Source: Nitrospirota bacterium (GTDB taxonomy: Bacteria; Nitrospirota; Thermodesulfovibrionia; Thermodesulfovibrionales; JdFR-85). From it: a DNA stretch of 64,000 nucleotides. Below the pieces are notes generated by a model, which saw only the letters and a list, made by a program, of their open reading frames with translations, did no database searches and had not been told where the DNA came from. Location: positions 27,215 to 91,214 of the forward strand of contig JAYWMQ010000061.1 in NCBI GenBank assembly GCA_035873375.1. The letters are read 5' to 3'. Shown here in pieces: positions 54,362 to 62,057 of the stretch. The stretch's first letter is position 1. Each line of letters opens with the position of its first letter. A program made the position numbers and the translations under genes.

Positions 54362-54698
54362 CCCTTGCCTTCCTCTTTCTCCTGAGCTTCTGTTTCCTTA
54401 TCTTCTGCCTTGCCTTTTCAGCAGGGCTTTCGGTTCCGAGCAATTTTCGCTCGATCTTTTCCGTCAGATACCTCCTTGCAAGGAAGCGGTTGAGCGGCTG
54501 GGAGCGGCTCTCCTGACACTTGACCTCTATGCCTGTAGGAATGTGCTTCAGATATACGCATGTAGAGGTCTTGTTCACCTTCTGTCCGCCATGCCCCCCT
54601 GAGCGGACAAACTTTTCAATTATCTCCTCTTCCCGGATACCCAGGGCCGCCATCCTCTCCCTGAGCTCCTTCACCTTCTCCGCTCTAACCCCTTCCAT
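54336..54698 (-). CDS. Release-factor-like ribosome rescue protein (GGQ domain only)
   Basis: 120 residues. The peptidyl-hydrolysis loop SGGHGGQKVNKTSTCV carries the GGQ tripeptide, followed by the class I release-factor segment GIEVKCQESRSQPLNRFLAR and a Lys/Arg-rich tail. The codon-recognition domains are missing. This layout matches ArfB/YaeJ or the C12orf65-like rescue factors, which free stalled ribosomes using the basic tail in the empty mRNA channel. The start is ATG 54698 (a GTG lies one codon earlier); AAAGGAG is unusually close. Confidence 0.85.
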   Translation of the reverse strand: MEGVRAEKVKELRERMAALGIREEEIIEKFVRSGGHGGQKVNKTSTCVYLKHIPTGIEVKCQESRSQPLNRFLARRYLTEKIERKLLGTESPAEKARQKIRKQKLRRKRKARVKGQEAGH

Positions 54699-54724
54699 CA
54701 CTCCTTTAATCCCTTAATCCATCT

Positions 54725-56599
54725 TTATATCCCCAAAGCCTTTCTCTTCTTAACAATATGGGCCTCAATCCCGTCTGCAATCCCTACCGGGTCGTCACCC
54801 ACGGCAATCTTTCCACCTGTTATCCCCTCGATATCCTCTGTAAGCAGTTTTACCACGTCCGGCGCACCGGTAACAGGCGGCACAGGGGATACATGGGTGT
54901 AGAGGCCAAAGGCCACTGCAAAAATGGCATCAATGGTCGCCTTCTGCTCCATGTATTCAGGCGCTGTAACAGCCACAGGAAGCTGTGAGGGATCAACGCC
55001 AAGGGCATCGGCAATAGCGGTCACAAGGACTGCAATCCTGCCCGTATCCGTGCATGTGCCAAAGCTCAACACAGGGGGTATGCCCAGTGTCCTGCATACT
55101 GACTTGAGCCCTTCACCGGCAAGCTCCTGAGCCTCAATAGTCTGCAGACCACCAACCTGAAGCGCTGCATTGCCGCAGCCTGCACTCAGCACAAGGATGT
55201 CCCTCTTTATCAGCTCCTTTGCCACTGCCACTGTCAATGAGTCCTGGGGTCCGTTTGTCAGGGTCGAGCAGCTCACAAGGGCTGTCACTCCCTTTATGGC
55301 ACCTTTCTTTATCACATCAAGCAGCGGCTCCAGGGTTCCGCCGAGGGCACCCAGTATCGCCTCTGTTGAAAAGCCGACAATCGCCTTCTGCTTATTCGCA
55401 GGAATGAACGTCTCCTTGCCCTTTCTGTTCTTAAAATTCTCTACGGCAACCTTTATGAGGTCCATTGCCAGGCCTTCCACATCTTCGGGCTTGTACTCAT
55501 AGTTGAGATTGACCCCCGGAATGCGGACGAGTTTTGAAACCGACGCCACAGTGGCATTGTATTTATCCGCAAATATGCCGAGGGTAGGCACAGAACAGTT
55601 CATGTCAACTGCAAAGAGATCAACCGCTCCTGTTGCAAGCACATACTCCTGGTTAAGCCAGTTCCCTGTCAGGCCGACAAAAACATCGTCTGTGGGATAT
55701 CTCTGGATCAGTTCCTGCCCGGTCTCAATAGAGCCCACAACCCTGATCCCCTTTGCACCAGCATCCCTTGCCATCTGCTGCACCTCGGGCCTGTGGGCAA
55801 GCTCGATAATTGCAGCTCCCACAAACATCTCGTGACCGTTGGGGAGGATGTTTACATAATCCTTGTCAATAATACCAACGTCCACACTGGTCTCATGCGG
55901 AGACGGGGTGCCGAACATGATATCCTGACACACCTCAAGGACAAACTGGGCACAATATGCCATGGATATGCCCATGCGCAGGGCCATCTTTGCAAGTGAG
56001 ACATAGTCGGAGTCAATGTTGGTCATACACCGCGTCTCTGTATCAAGCACCTCATGAAGCGGCCCGCCCGGGAATATGCCGAGTTCCCTCCAGAGCTTTT
56101 TCCTGGATTCAGGCGCAAGGATCTCAACAAGCCTTGATTCCTCTGAAGAGTCCCTGTGAAAGTCCTCAATCAGGAAATCCGAGACCCTGTTGGCAACCTC
56201 AGAGAGACTGCCGCCACTGTCAAGACCGAGGGTCCCTGCGAACTCTCTCAGCCTGGGCTCATTCTTTATCTTAAACGGTGTCTTGCCCTCAGCCGCAGCC
56301 CTGAGCGTCTTTATGGTCTCCTTGGCGTGATAGGCGTATGCCGCTGTACCAAAGAGGTTCAGGTGCACAAGATTCCTCATGACCATCCCGTTTGCATCAA
56401 TCCCGCAGACACCCCTGTCGGCAAATTTTGTTATCCTGCACGGCCCGTGTGAGCAGAGCTGACAGCTTATCCCCTTTGTACAGTACGAACACCGTGTCTT
56501 TTCCTGTGCATCAAATCTCTCCGCAACACTTGACATCCCATCCTTTTGCACCTTTTCATGAAGACTCTCGATGCTCTCATGCATACTTACCTTTTCCAT
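54725..56599 (-). CDS. cooS: Anaerobic Ni-Fe carbon monoxide dehydrogenase
   Basis: 624 residues from the ATG at 56599, which has AAGGAGGTG 5 nt upstream. Cluster-binding cysteines: CSYC (37, 40), then CQLCSHGPC and GVCG (46, 49, 54, 65). Ni-Fe-S C-cluster ligands are in PNGHEMF (His), VDMNCSVPTLG, VSCSTLTNG, SAGCGNAALQ and SFGTCTDTGR, so it should be active (CO + H2O to CO2 + 2e- + 2H+). The D-cluster motif is C-x2-C instead of the common long spacing, as in Desulfovibrio vulgaris CODH. No cooC, cooF or acetyl-CoA synthase gene is adjacent. Confidence 0.96.
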   Translation of the reverse strand: MEKVSMHESIESLHEKVQKDGMSSVAERFDAQEKTRCSYCTKGISCQLCSHGPCRITKFADRGVCGIDANGMVMRNLVHLNLFGTAAYAYHAKETIKTLRAAAEGKTPFKIKNEPRLREFAGTLGLDSGGSLSEVANRVSDFLIEDFHRDSSEESRLVEILAPESRKKLWRELGIFPGGPLHEVLDTETRCMTNIDSDYVSLAKMALRMGISMAYCAQFVLEVCQDIMFGTPSPHETSVDVGIIDKDYVNILPNGHEMFVGAAIIELAHRPEVQQMARDAGAKGIRVVGSIETGQELIQRYPTDDVFVGLTGNWLNQEYVLATGAVDLFAVDMNCSVPTLGIFADKYNATVASVSKLVRIPGVNLNYEYKPEDVEGLAMDLIKVAVENFKNRKGKETFIPANKQKAIVGFSTEAILGALGGTLEPLLDVIKKGAIKGVTALVSCSTLTNGPQDSLTVAVAKELIKRDILVLSAGCGNAALQVGGLQTIEAQELAGEGLKSVCRTLGIPPVLSFGTCTDTGRIAVLVTAIADALGVDPSQLPVAVTAPEYMEQKATIDAIFAVAFGLYTHVSPVPPVTGAPDVVKLLTEDIEGITGGKIAVGDDPVGIADGIEAHIVKKRKALGI

Positions 56600-56762
56600 A
56601 AAACACCTCCTTGATTCATCCTGACGGATTAGAAAATCCAACCCCCGTTAATAACCAAACCTCCTGTCCCGCTTGTATCCCTAAAATACATCATATCATG
56701 AAAACGAGGGCTTTTGTATAAAAAAATGAATGGATAATTTGTGTAATACTTCTGCTGTTTTT

Positions 56763-56808
56763 AGACAGGATTAACAGGATAATCAGGATGGTTTAAAAAA
56801 ATCCGTCT
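56763..56808. repeat. AGACAGGATTAA repeat, copy 1
   Basis: TAGACAGGATTAACAGGATA continuing to ATCAGGAT...AATCCGTCT. Copy 2 lies at 58463-58507, so the two flank the M48 protease gene. Confidence 0.75.
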
Positions 56809-56820
56809 ACCATAAATACA

Positions 56821-56916
56821 TGTCAACTAAATATATGTATATATGTCATTGAATCTTACAGAGACAGTGCTGAGGTGTGCTGGGTTATGTCAACTAAATA
56901 TATGTATATATGTCAT
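56821..56916. repeat. 29-bp direct repeat, two perfect copies
   Basis: TGTCAACTAAATATATGTAT then ATATGTCAT at 56821-56849 and again at 56888-56916, start to start 67 bp. The second copy runs into a TGTCATCCTGAACTTGATTC palindrome. Confidence 0.9.
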
Positions 56917-56967
56917 CCTGAACTTGATTCAGGATCTCTGATCTCTCAATAGTCACAATCCCCCGCG

Positions 56968-58404
56968 TCAGGGAGTCCTGTACACAGGGGGGCTCAATAC
57001 ATAGAGGCGCTCCCTTGCAATCCGGCCAAGCCTGGTATCAGGCGCCACCTTCACCTGAAGCCTGTACTCCCTTATTGCAGACCTGATATCACCTGTCTCC
57101 TCATAGCAGATACCCAGGAGACCATGTACCTCAGGGTCTTTTGGAGACTGAGAGGCAAAATTCCTGAGATGCGGAATGGCCTCTGCATACCTATTCAGAT
57201 AAAAATAACTCTTGCCCATGCCAAAATGAGAGCCTGGATGTCCGGGGAAGAGTTTAAGGCTCTTTTTGAACTGCTTGACAGCAGCCCTGTACCTCTTCAT
57301 CTGCAGATCCGCCATCCCAAGACCGTAAAATGCCGGCTGATATCCCTCATCTCTCAGGAGCGCCTCCTTAAAATATTTTTTGGCCTCGGAATACCGTGTT
57401 TCCTTGAGCCGTATCATCCCGTAGAGGTTGTAAAAAGGGGCCTGTTCCGGGTTCATGGAGATGGCTTTTTTGAGCTTTTTTTCCGCCTCCGCAAGCTTAT
57501 CCTCATTGTAAAGCAGCACAGCCCTGTCATATACAAAATAGATACGGTTTATTTTGCGAAGCCCCCTGATGGCAGCCTGAAACCTCTTCTGATAGCGGCC
57601 ATCGCCCTTAATGTGATAAGGAGGGAGTTGCCTTATCATCTCAAGCATCTCCTCCTTCCTGACCTCTTCCCTTGGGTGGGTGGACAGGATAGCACTGAGG
57701 AAGGTGTCGTCCTGCTGCTTCCTGCCCTGCCTCTTAAGATAATCTTCCACTGCCACCTTCAGCCTGTCATGGGCCTTTATCGCCTCATACGGGTCATATC
57801 CAAGGGCAGCCATATATTTTACACCCAGACGATCTGCCTGAAGTTCCTGCTCCCTGTTATACTTAAGCAGCAGGAGGCTGCTTCCGACCACACCAAGTCC
57901 GAGCAGCAGGTCAGAGCCCTCTTTTCCAGCCAGGGCCACACTTCCCGCAACGAGCCCCAGTTGCTGCAGGGTGCCAAGGGTAATCCTCTTTGCAGTATGC
58001 CTTGCCATCACATGCCCCACCTCATGCCCCATTACAGCCGCAAACTGCGCCTCGTTATCAAGAGCTGCAAGCAATCCCCTTGTAATCGCCACATAACCGG
58101 GAAGGGCAAAAGCATTCGGGACAGAGGTGTTCTGGACAACAAACCTGAACGGAAGACCCGGCCTCTCGGAGACCTGCCATATCCGCCTCACAATCCCTCC
58201 AAGATACCGGTTAAGCGCCTTATCGTGAAACTCGCCCCCGTACGCCCAGTTCAGCGACGGCGCAGCCTCACGCCCTATCTTCACCTCCTGGGACTCGGAC
58301 ACAAACATCAACTCCCGCCTGCCGGTAACCGGATTCACTGAACAGGATACAAAAAGTGAGAGGACAAGGATAAGGACCGTGATTCTACTGACCACATGAG
58401 ACAT
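56968..58404 (-). CDS. M48 metalloprotease with TPR repeats, lipoprotein (BepA-like)
   Basis: 478 residues. The signal ends in a lipobox (SLFVSC), so it is probably membrane-anchored. The M48 domain has the zinc motif MGHEVGHVMARH and a third ligand in EQELQADRLG. From about residue 290 there are four TPR-like units (AEKKLKKAISMNPEQAPFYN and similar). BepA-type proteases check outer-membrane protein assembly in the periplasm. It stands alone between two copies of the AGACAGGATTAA repeat. Confidence 0.9.
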   Translation of the reverse strand: MSHVVSRITVLILVLSLFVSCSVNPVTGRRELMFVSESQEVKIGREAAPSLNWAYGGEFHDKALNRYLGGIVRRIWQVSERPGLPFRFVVQNTSVPNAFALPGYVAITRGLLAALDNEAQFAAVMGHEVGHVMARHTAKRITLGTLQQLGLVAGSVALAGKEGSDLLLGLGVVGSSLLLLKYNREQELQADRLGVKYMAALGYDPYEAIKAHDRLKVAVEDYLKRQGRKQQDDTFLSAILSTHPREEVRKEEMLEMIRQLPPYHIKGDGRYQKRFQAAIRGLRKINRIYFVYDRAVLLYNEDKLAEAEKKLKKAISMNPEQAPFYNLYGMIRLKETRYSEAKKYFKEALLRDEGYQPAFYGLGMADLQMKRYRAAVKQFKKSLKLFPGHPGSHFGMGKSYFYLNRYAEAIPHLRNFASQSPKDPEVHGLLGICYEETGDIRSAIREYRLQVKVAPDTRLGRIARERLYVLSPPVYRTP

Positions 58405-58514
58405 TTCCGCTATACCCCTCCCTGATTTTCAAGCAATATAACAACGATACAGCCATTTTTTTAGACAGGATTAATAGGATAATCAGGATATTTTTAAATC
58501 CCGTCTATCGAATA

Positions 58515-58576
58515 GGCATCGTGAAGCTTAAAAACTTCTTTTTAGCCTCTCGATTACCTCAAGATTTCTCTCGATT
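58515..58576. repeat. 62-bp repeat, copy 1 (frameshifted)
   Basis: GGCATCGTGAAGCTTAAAAA ... TTTCTCTCGATT. It has one extra base relative to copy 2 (58628-58688) and one substitution. On the minus strand the shared peptide ERNLEVIERLK is followed by a frameshift stop. Confidence 0.8.
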
Positions 58577-58627
58577 TTTAAAACCAGGAATCATTCTCTC
58601 TGTTTCTTATCTTGTGGTTATCTCGAG

Positions 58628-58688
58628 GGCATCGTGAAGCTTAAAAACTTCTTTCAGCCTCTCGATTACTTCAAGATTTCTCTCGATT
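58628..58688. repeat. 61-bp repeat, copy 2
   Basis: On the minus strand an open frame ends here as ERNLEVIERLKEVFKLHDAL... then stop. It may be the surviving C-terminal end of a lost gene. Confidence 0.8.
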
Positions 58689-58871
58689 AGCGCATGGCGC
58701 AAAGCGTTAAAGACAAAGCTAAGGAATCCTGTATCCTACACGCTATGCGTCCTATCTTTGAACGCTATGCCCTATGCGTCTTGTCTTCTAACGCTATGCT
58801 CTTTGCGTCCTCAACTCCCGAACCCCTGAACCCCTGAACTTTCTTATCCTGTTTTTATGATACAATATGCT

Positions 58872-59174
58872 ATGAAAAAAGTTGTTCTTATATCAACCGT
58901 CCTGTTGCTGCTCCCTTTACTGACAGCCTGCAAGGACAAACCGCGCAATCCCGTCAAGGAATACGGCAACGCACTCATAAATTCATATGAAAAGGCCCAG
59001 GATGCGGCTGATACGGCTAACTTTGAGCTTATCAAGCGGGCCATTCAGCAATTTCACGCTGCAAACGGAGAGTATCCGGCAAGCCTTCAGGACCTGCAGA
59101 AATTCATCGGTATAGATATTAATGCAGACATGTACGAATACGACCCCCGCACAGGGACAATAACCCTCAAATAG
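58872..59174 (+). CDS. Small lipoprotein with pseudopilin-like C-terminal region
   Basis: 100 residues from the ATG at 58872 (MKKVVLISTVLLLLPLLTAC). The lipobox LLTAC predicts lipid attachment at the cysteine. The rest (IKRAIQQFHAANGEYPASLQ and YEYDPRTGTITL) resembles the head of GspG-type pseudopilins, with the YP-x-SL-x-DL pattern. It has no prepilin leader, so it is not a pilin itself. It may interact with the nearby secretion system, but that is only a guess. It lies 15 nt before moaC. Confidence 0.65.
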   Translation: MKKVVLISTVLLLLPLLTACKDKPRNPVKEYGNALINSYEKAQDAADTANFELIKRAIQQFHAANGEYPASLQDLQKFIGIDINADMYEYDPRTGTITLK

Positions 59175-59189
59175 CCCAAAATACCAGAT

Positions 59190-59672
59190 ATGTCCAGACT
59201 CTCACACATAGACAGCAAAGGCAAGGCCCGGATGGTGGACGTATCTGAAAAGCCGCCCACTGCCCGTGAGGCCGTGGCCTGCGGGGCTGTATCAATGAAG
59301 CCCGCAACCCTTTCCATCATTAAAGAAAACAAGGCCGCAAAGGGTGATGTCCTTCAGGTGGCCCGTGTAGCCGGGATAATGGCTGCAAAGAAGACTCCGG
59401 ATATTATACCCCTCTGCCATCCCCTCAGCATAACGGGTGTCTCTGTAGATTTCACCCTTGATGAGAAGAAGAGCAGGGTGCTGATAGAGTCAAGGGTGAA
59501 GACCGTTGGTCAGACAGGGGTTGAGATGGAGGCCCTAACAGCCGTGTCCGCCGCTGCCCTCACTATTTATGATATGTGCAAGGCCGTTGACAGGGAGATG
59601 ACCATATCCGGCATAATGCTCCTTGAAAAACGTGGCGGCAGGAGCGGGGAGTTCAGGCGGAAGAAAGACTAA
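59190..59672 (+). CDS. moaC: Cyclic pyranopterin monophosphate synthase MoaC
   Basis: 160 residues, near the family length. MoaC converts the MoaA product to cPMP in molybdenum cofactor synthesis. Motifs: [27 protein letters not shown] (active-site His), [20 protein letters not shown] with Glu, and DMCKAVD. The basic tail (RRKKD) extends into the terminator hairpin region. Molybdenum cofactor would serve molybdopterin enzymes such as that suggested at the left end of the window. Confidence 0.95.
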   Translation: MSRLSHIDSKGKARMVDVSEKPPTAREAVACGAVSMKPATLSIIKENKAAKGDVLQVARVAGIMAAKKTPDIIPLCHPLSITGVSVDFTLDEKKSRVLIESRVKTVGQTGVEMEALTAVSAAALTIYDMCKAVDREMTISGIMLLEKRGGRSGEFRRKKD

Positions 59673-59710
59673 AAAACAAGGGGGGCAGATGAACCTTATC
59701 ATCTGCCCCC
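59671..59710 (-). terminator. Rho-independent terminator for the cyclophilin gene
   Basis: 12-bp perfect stem (GGGGGCAGATGA 59681-59692 with TCATCTGCCCCC 59699-59710), 6-nt loop, and on the minus strand a following T-rich stretch CTTGTTTTTT (59671-59680). The stem may also slow moaC transcription from the other side. Confidence 0.88.
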
Positions 59711-59739
59711 GTATACTCATAAAGCTGCAAACATCCAGC

Positions 59740-60333
59740 TTATTTCTCTATAATCTTAACCTTCATCTCAATCCGCTCAACAGGGTTATCCCTTGCATCC
59801 TTTGGCTGACTCACTATCTTGTCCACCACATCCATGCCAGAGACGACCTCGCCAAAAACAGTATATTTCCCGTCAAGAAAAGGGGAATCAGCCACACATA
59901 TAAAGAACTGAGAACCCGCGCTGTCAGGGTTTGCAGACCTTGCCATGGAGAGAGCCCCTCTTTTATGGGTTTTGTTATTAAACTCGGCCTTAACAGAATA
60001 ACCAGGGCCTCCCATGCCATGAGTTGACCTGTCCGGGCTCTTTGAGTTCGGGTCCCCACCTTGTATCATAAACCCCGGAATTACCCGGTGAAAGGTTGTA
60101 CCGTCATAAAACCCCTTTTTTGCAAGTTCTATAAAATTGTTCACATGGTTTGGTGCCACATCAGGAAAGAACCTGAGCTCAATATTTCCGAATTTTGTTT
60201 CAATAACCGCCTTCGTTTCAGCCATCTTCTTAATCTCCTCTTTAGTGAATTTTCTGTGTCTCGGCTCAGCATAAGCAGTGGCAAACAACATCAACACCAG
60301 CGCCAGCACAAAACCGGTTTTAAAAAAGCTCAT
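59740..60333 (-). CDS. ppiA: Periplasmic cyclophilin-type peptidyl-prolyl isomerase
   Basis: 197 residues. Signal peptide (about 1-22, cleaved near AYA). Cyclophilin motifs: FHRVIPGFMIQGGD (catalytic Arg), ALSMARSANPDSAGSQFFI and FLDGKYTVFGEV. It speeds proline isomerisation during folding of exported proteins. An AGGAGGT ribosome-binding site precedes ATG. Promoter upstream and terminator downstream make it a single-gene unit. Confidence 0.94.
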   Translation of the reverse strand: MSFFKTGFVLALVLMLFATAYAEPRHRKFTKEEIKKMAETKAVIETKFGNIELRFFPDVAPNHVNNFIELAKKGFYDGTTFHRVIPGFMIQGGDPNSKSPDRSTHGMGGPGYSVKAEFNNKTHKRGALSMARSANPDSAGSQFFICVADSPFLDGKYTVFGEVVSGMDVVDKIVSQPKDARDNPVERIEMKVKIIEK

Positions 60334-60372
60334 ATGACCTCCTGTTATGAAGAAACTTGTTTAGAGTCTGTT

Positions 60373-60406
60373 CTGTCATTCCACCAATCCTTAAGCCGGA
60401 ATCTCT
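60373..60406. repeat. Dispersed TGTCATTCC palindrome in the ppiA leader
   Basis: CTGTCATTCCACCAATCCTT then AAGCCGGAATCTCT, a member of the CTGTCATT family. Confidence 0.6.
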
Positions 60407-60432
60407 CTTTTTAATGCTTTTTAATTCTATTT

Positions 60433-60462
60433 AGTATATCCCTGTCTTATATCGAGCGTCAA
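60433..60462 (-). promoter_or_regulatory. ppiA promoter
   Basis: Minus strand TTGACG (60457-60462), 18-bp spacer, TATACT (60433-60438), about 100 nt before the start codon. Confidence 0.6.
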
Positions 60463-60758
60463 GCATTCCGGGCAGATTTTAATGTCTCACAGTCTCTGCT
60501 GCGCGTTTTCCTCATATACCCCCTATATTTAAGAACCACCCAACAATGCCCCACCGTCCCTGCAGCCGGAAGTTTTCATTTCAGTACGGCACAGAATGCT
60601 ACTTATAGTCTGTAGACTCATAAACATCATTTGTTCGACAATTTATATCAATGGCAGATATCAAAAAAATATTTGGGAGTGTACTTTTCAGGTTCCTTTC
60701 AGTTAAAACAAGGGGGGCAACTTATAAAGATGCAAGTTAGCGAAAAAGGAGTTCGGAC

Positions 60759-61031
60759 ATGAAGAAGAAACACTACATATTTTTAACTTTAGATGGTTAT
60801 ACCTTTCAACCCGATTCAATGTCTATTGAACCTGACATTGAAAACTTACAAGTGGTAGGTTTTGCCTCTGGTGTTAATTCAAAAAAAGCTTTTCAGAATC
60901 TATTAAAGGAAAATGAATATCTTGTGAAACCCAATTTCGATGAAGTGTTTTGTTATCAATTGGACGATAATTATAGAGTTTCAAAAGAATATTTTTATAT
61001 TTCAAGTGATGGGAAGAACGATGAGATATAA
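60759..61031 (+). CDS. Small protein of unknown function in a cassette-like position
   Basis: 90 residues, AAAGGAG ribosome-binding site 8 nt before ATG. No signal peptide or membrane helix. The protein is acidic, with IENLQVVGFASGVNSKKAF and FDEVFCYQLDDNYRVSKEYF. I do not recognise a named family. It follows a GTTAGCG motif by 17 nt, as do its right-hand neighbours, and is AT-rich. Confidence 0.6.
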   Translation: MKKKHYIFLTLDGYTFQPDSMSIEPDIENLQVVGFASGVNSKKAFQNLLKENEYLVKPNFDEVFCYQLDDNYRVSKEYFYISSDGKNDEI

Positions 61032-61033
61032 TT

Positions 61034-61165
61034 TTGATTAAAGTAGGCGTTGAGGTTGGTCTTAATAGCAATGGAAGAAAAAATCGTGGTGGCACAACAA
61101 TGGAGAATATTGTAGAAGTTTTTGTAAGTAGTGTTTGTGCCCAATTTAAATTCGCATTTACTTGA
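61034..61165 (+). pseudogene. Fragment resembling a DpnII-type restriction endonuclease
   Basis: 43 codons from a TTG, with GVEVGLNSNGRKNRGGTTMENIV. The GLxSNxRKNRxGxxME pattern resembles the conserved core of DpnII-like endonucleases as I remember it. The rest of the gene is missing on both sides; the 3' end runs into the ~270-bp repeat at 61158. A chance match remains possible. Confidence 0.4.
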
Positions 61166-61432
61166 TCAAAGCCCTCACCTTTTGCAGGTAAGGACAAAAA
61201 GTTTCGAGGCAGCTCTAAAAAAGTGTTACCCAAAAATTAATTAAAATTTGATTAAAGCCTTGACAGCTTCTATGGACACGTGCTACATTGGGTTTATCAG
61301 GTTTATCGATAACTCCACTTTTTGCTTGCTTTACATGGAAGTTAAACATTTTTTTACAGCATCTTTCAACCTGAAAATGGAATTTTCTAAAATTTGCCGT
61401 GGTTATCAAGAAACCAGTTAATAACTTGTTAG
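61158..61432. repeat. ~270-bp repeat, copy A (before the TIR gene)
   Basis: Aligned with 62180-62444 over its whole length, with many substitutions and small indels (roughly 80-85% by eye). Shared blocks include GCCCTCACCTTTTGCAGGT, AAGCCTTGACAGCTTCTAT, ACTTTTTGCTTGCTT and GTTAATAACTTGTTAG at the right end. The right end lies 21 nt before the TIR start codon. Confidence 0.9.
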
Positions 61433-61453
61433 AACAACAAAAAGGAACATACG

Positions 61454-61948
61454 GTGCAATACAAAATATTCGTAAGTTATTCAACACACGATATCGAGCA
61501 AGTAGGGTTGCTTAGACAGCAGTTAAAAGGGACACCAATTGATGTTTTTGTTGCTGAACACTCAGTACAACCTAGCGAGAATCTAGGAGAAAAGATATCT
61601 ATGGCTATAGAAGAATGTGATTTATTTGTAGTTCTTTGGAGTCAAAATGCACAGAACTCAAGTTGGGTGTCGCAAGAAATTGGCCGAGCAGGTGCTCTAA
61701 AGAAAATTGTTTTGCCTCTTGTTCTCACAGAAGGTATCGCTTTGCCTGGCTTCATTAGCAATCTAAAGTATCTTCCCGTTTATAAAGATCCTGAAGGTGC
61801 TGTAGTCAAAGCAAGAGAGATTATTGTTAGTTCTTACAATAAAAAGGCGCATGCTCTTGCACAAATTGAAAAGAAAAAGCAAAAAGATAAAGAGGCCCTA
61901 GCGTTAATGGGTATAGGTGCATTTGTATTGTGGGCGTTCAGCAAATAA
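61454..61948 (+). CDS. TIR-domain protein with C-terminal membrane segment
   Basis: 164 residues, GTG start with an AAGGA ribosome-binding site. TIR domain (about 1-125): KIFVSYSTHDIEQV, VFVAEHSVQPSENL, and SSWVSQEIGRAG with the glutamate that is catalytic in NAD-cleaving TIRs. A Lys/Glu-rich linker follows, then one hydrophobic segment (ALALMGIGAFVLWAFSK) at the C-terminus. Bacterial TIR proteins often deplete NAD+ or make signalling nucleotides in antiphage defence. A membrane-anchored effector is likely, but no known Thoeris or CBASS partner is adjacent. Confidence 0.85.
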   Translation: MQYKIFVSYSTHDIEQVGLLRQQLKGTPIDVFVAEHSVQPSENLGEKISMAIEECDLFVVLWSQNAQNSSWVSQEIGRAGALKKIVLPLVLTEGIALPGFISNLKYLPVYKDPEGAVVKAREIIVSSYNKKAHALAQIEKKKQKDKEALALMGIGAFVLWAFSK

Positions 61949-61963
61949 TTGTTCTAATCGATC

Positions 61964-61995
61964 GGAAGGCCCGGGGTCGCGTCTTAAATATTAAG
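61964..61995. repeat. Partial copy of the inverted-repeat element
   Basis: AAGGCCCGGGGTCGCGTCTT then AAATATTAAG: the left arm and leading GCCCGGGGTC motif seen at 31935-31959. The right arm is degenerate (CTTAAGAT near 62057). Confidence 0.65.
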
Positions 61996-62057
61996 TATTG
62001 ACTTCCTGCAATACTTTCCTTCGAAAGACATAAGTGAATTATCACGCATGTAAAGAC

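Larger units (their letters stand above)
56600..56967. other. Repeat-rich intergenic region upstream of cooS
   Basis: Contains the cooS leader, one AGACAGGATTAACAGGAT repeat (56763-56808), two copies of a 29-bp AT-rich repeat (56821-56849 and 56888-56916) and a TGTCATCCTGAA palindrome (56911-56940). No gene is seen. Confidence 0.7.
58405..58871. other. Repeat-rich intergenic region with decayed coding pieces
   Basis: Contains an AGACAGGATTAA repeat (58463-58507), two ~62-bp repeats and CGCTATGCGTC-type short repeats (58740-58810). On the minus strand both 62-bp copies encode ERNLEVIERLK. I see no intact gene. Confidence 0.65.
60334..60758. other. Intergenic region at the left edge of the second accessory region
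   Basis: Holds the ppiA promoter, one TGTCATTCC palindrome (60373-60406) and about 280 bp in which I see no gene. It ends with GTTAGCG (60735-60741) and a ribosome-binding site for the next gene. Confidence 0.6.

Noticed and set aside
57124..58341. 405-residue plus-strand open frame opposite the M48 gene
   Set aside because: Antisense shadow; the minus strand carries the HExxH and TPR motifs.
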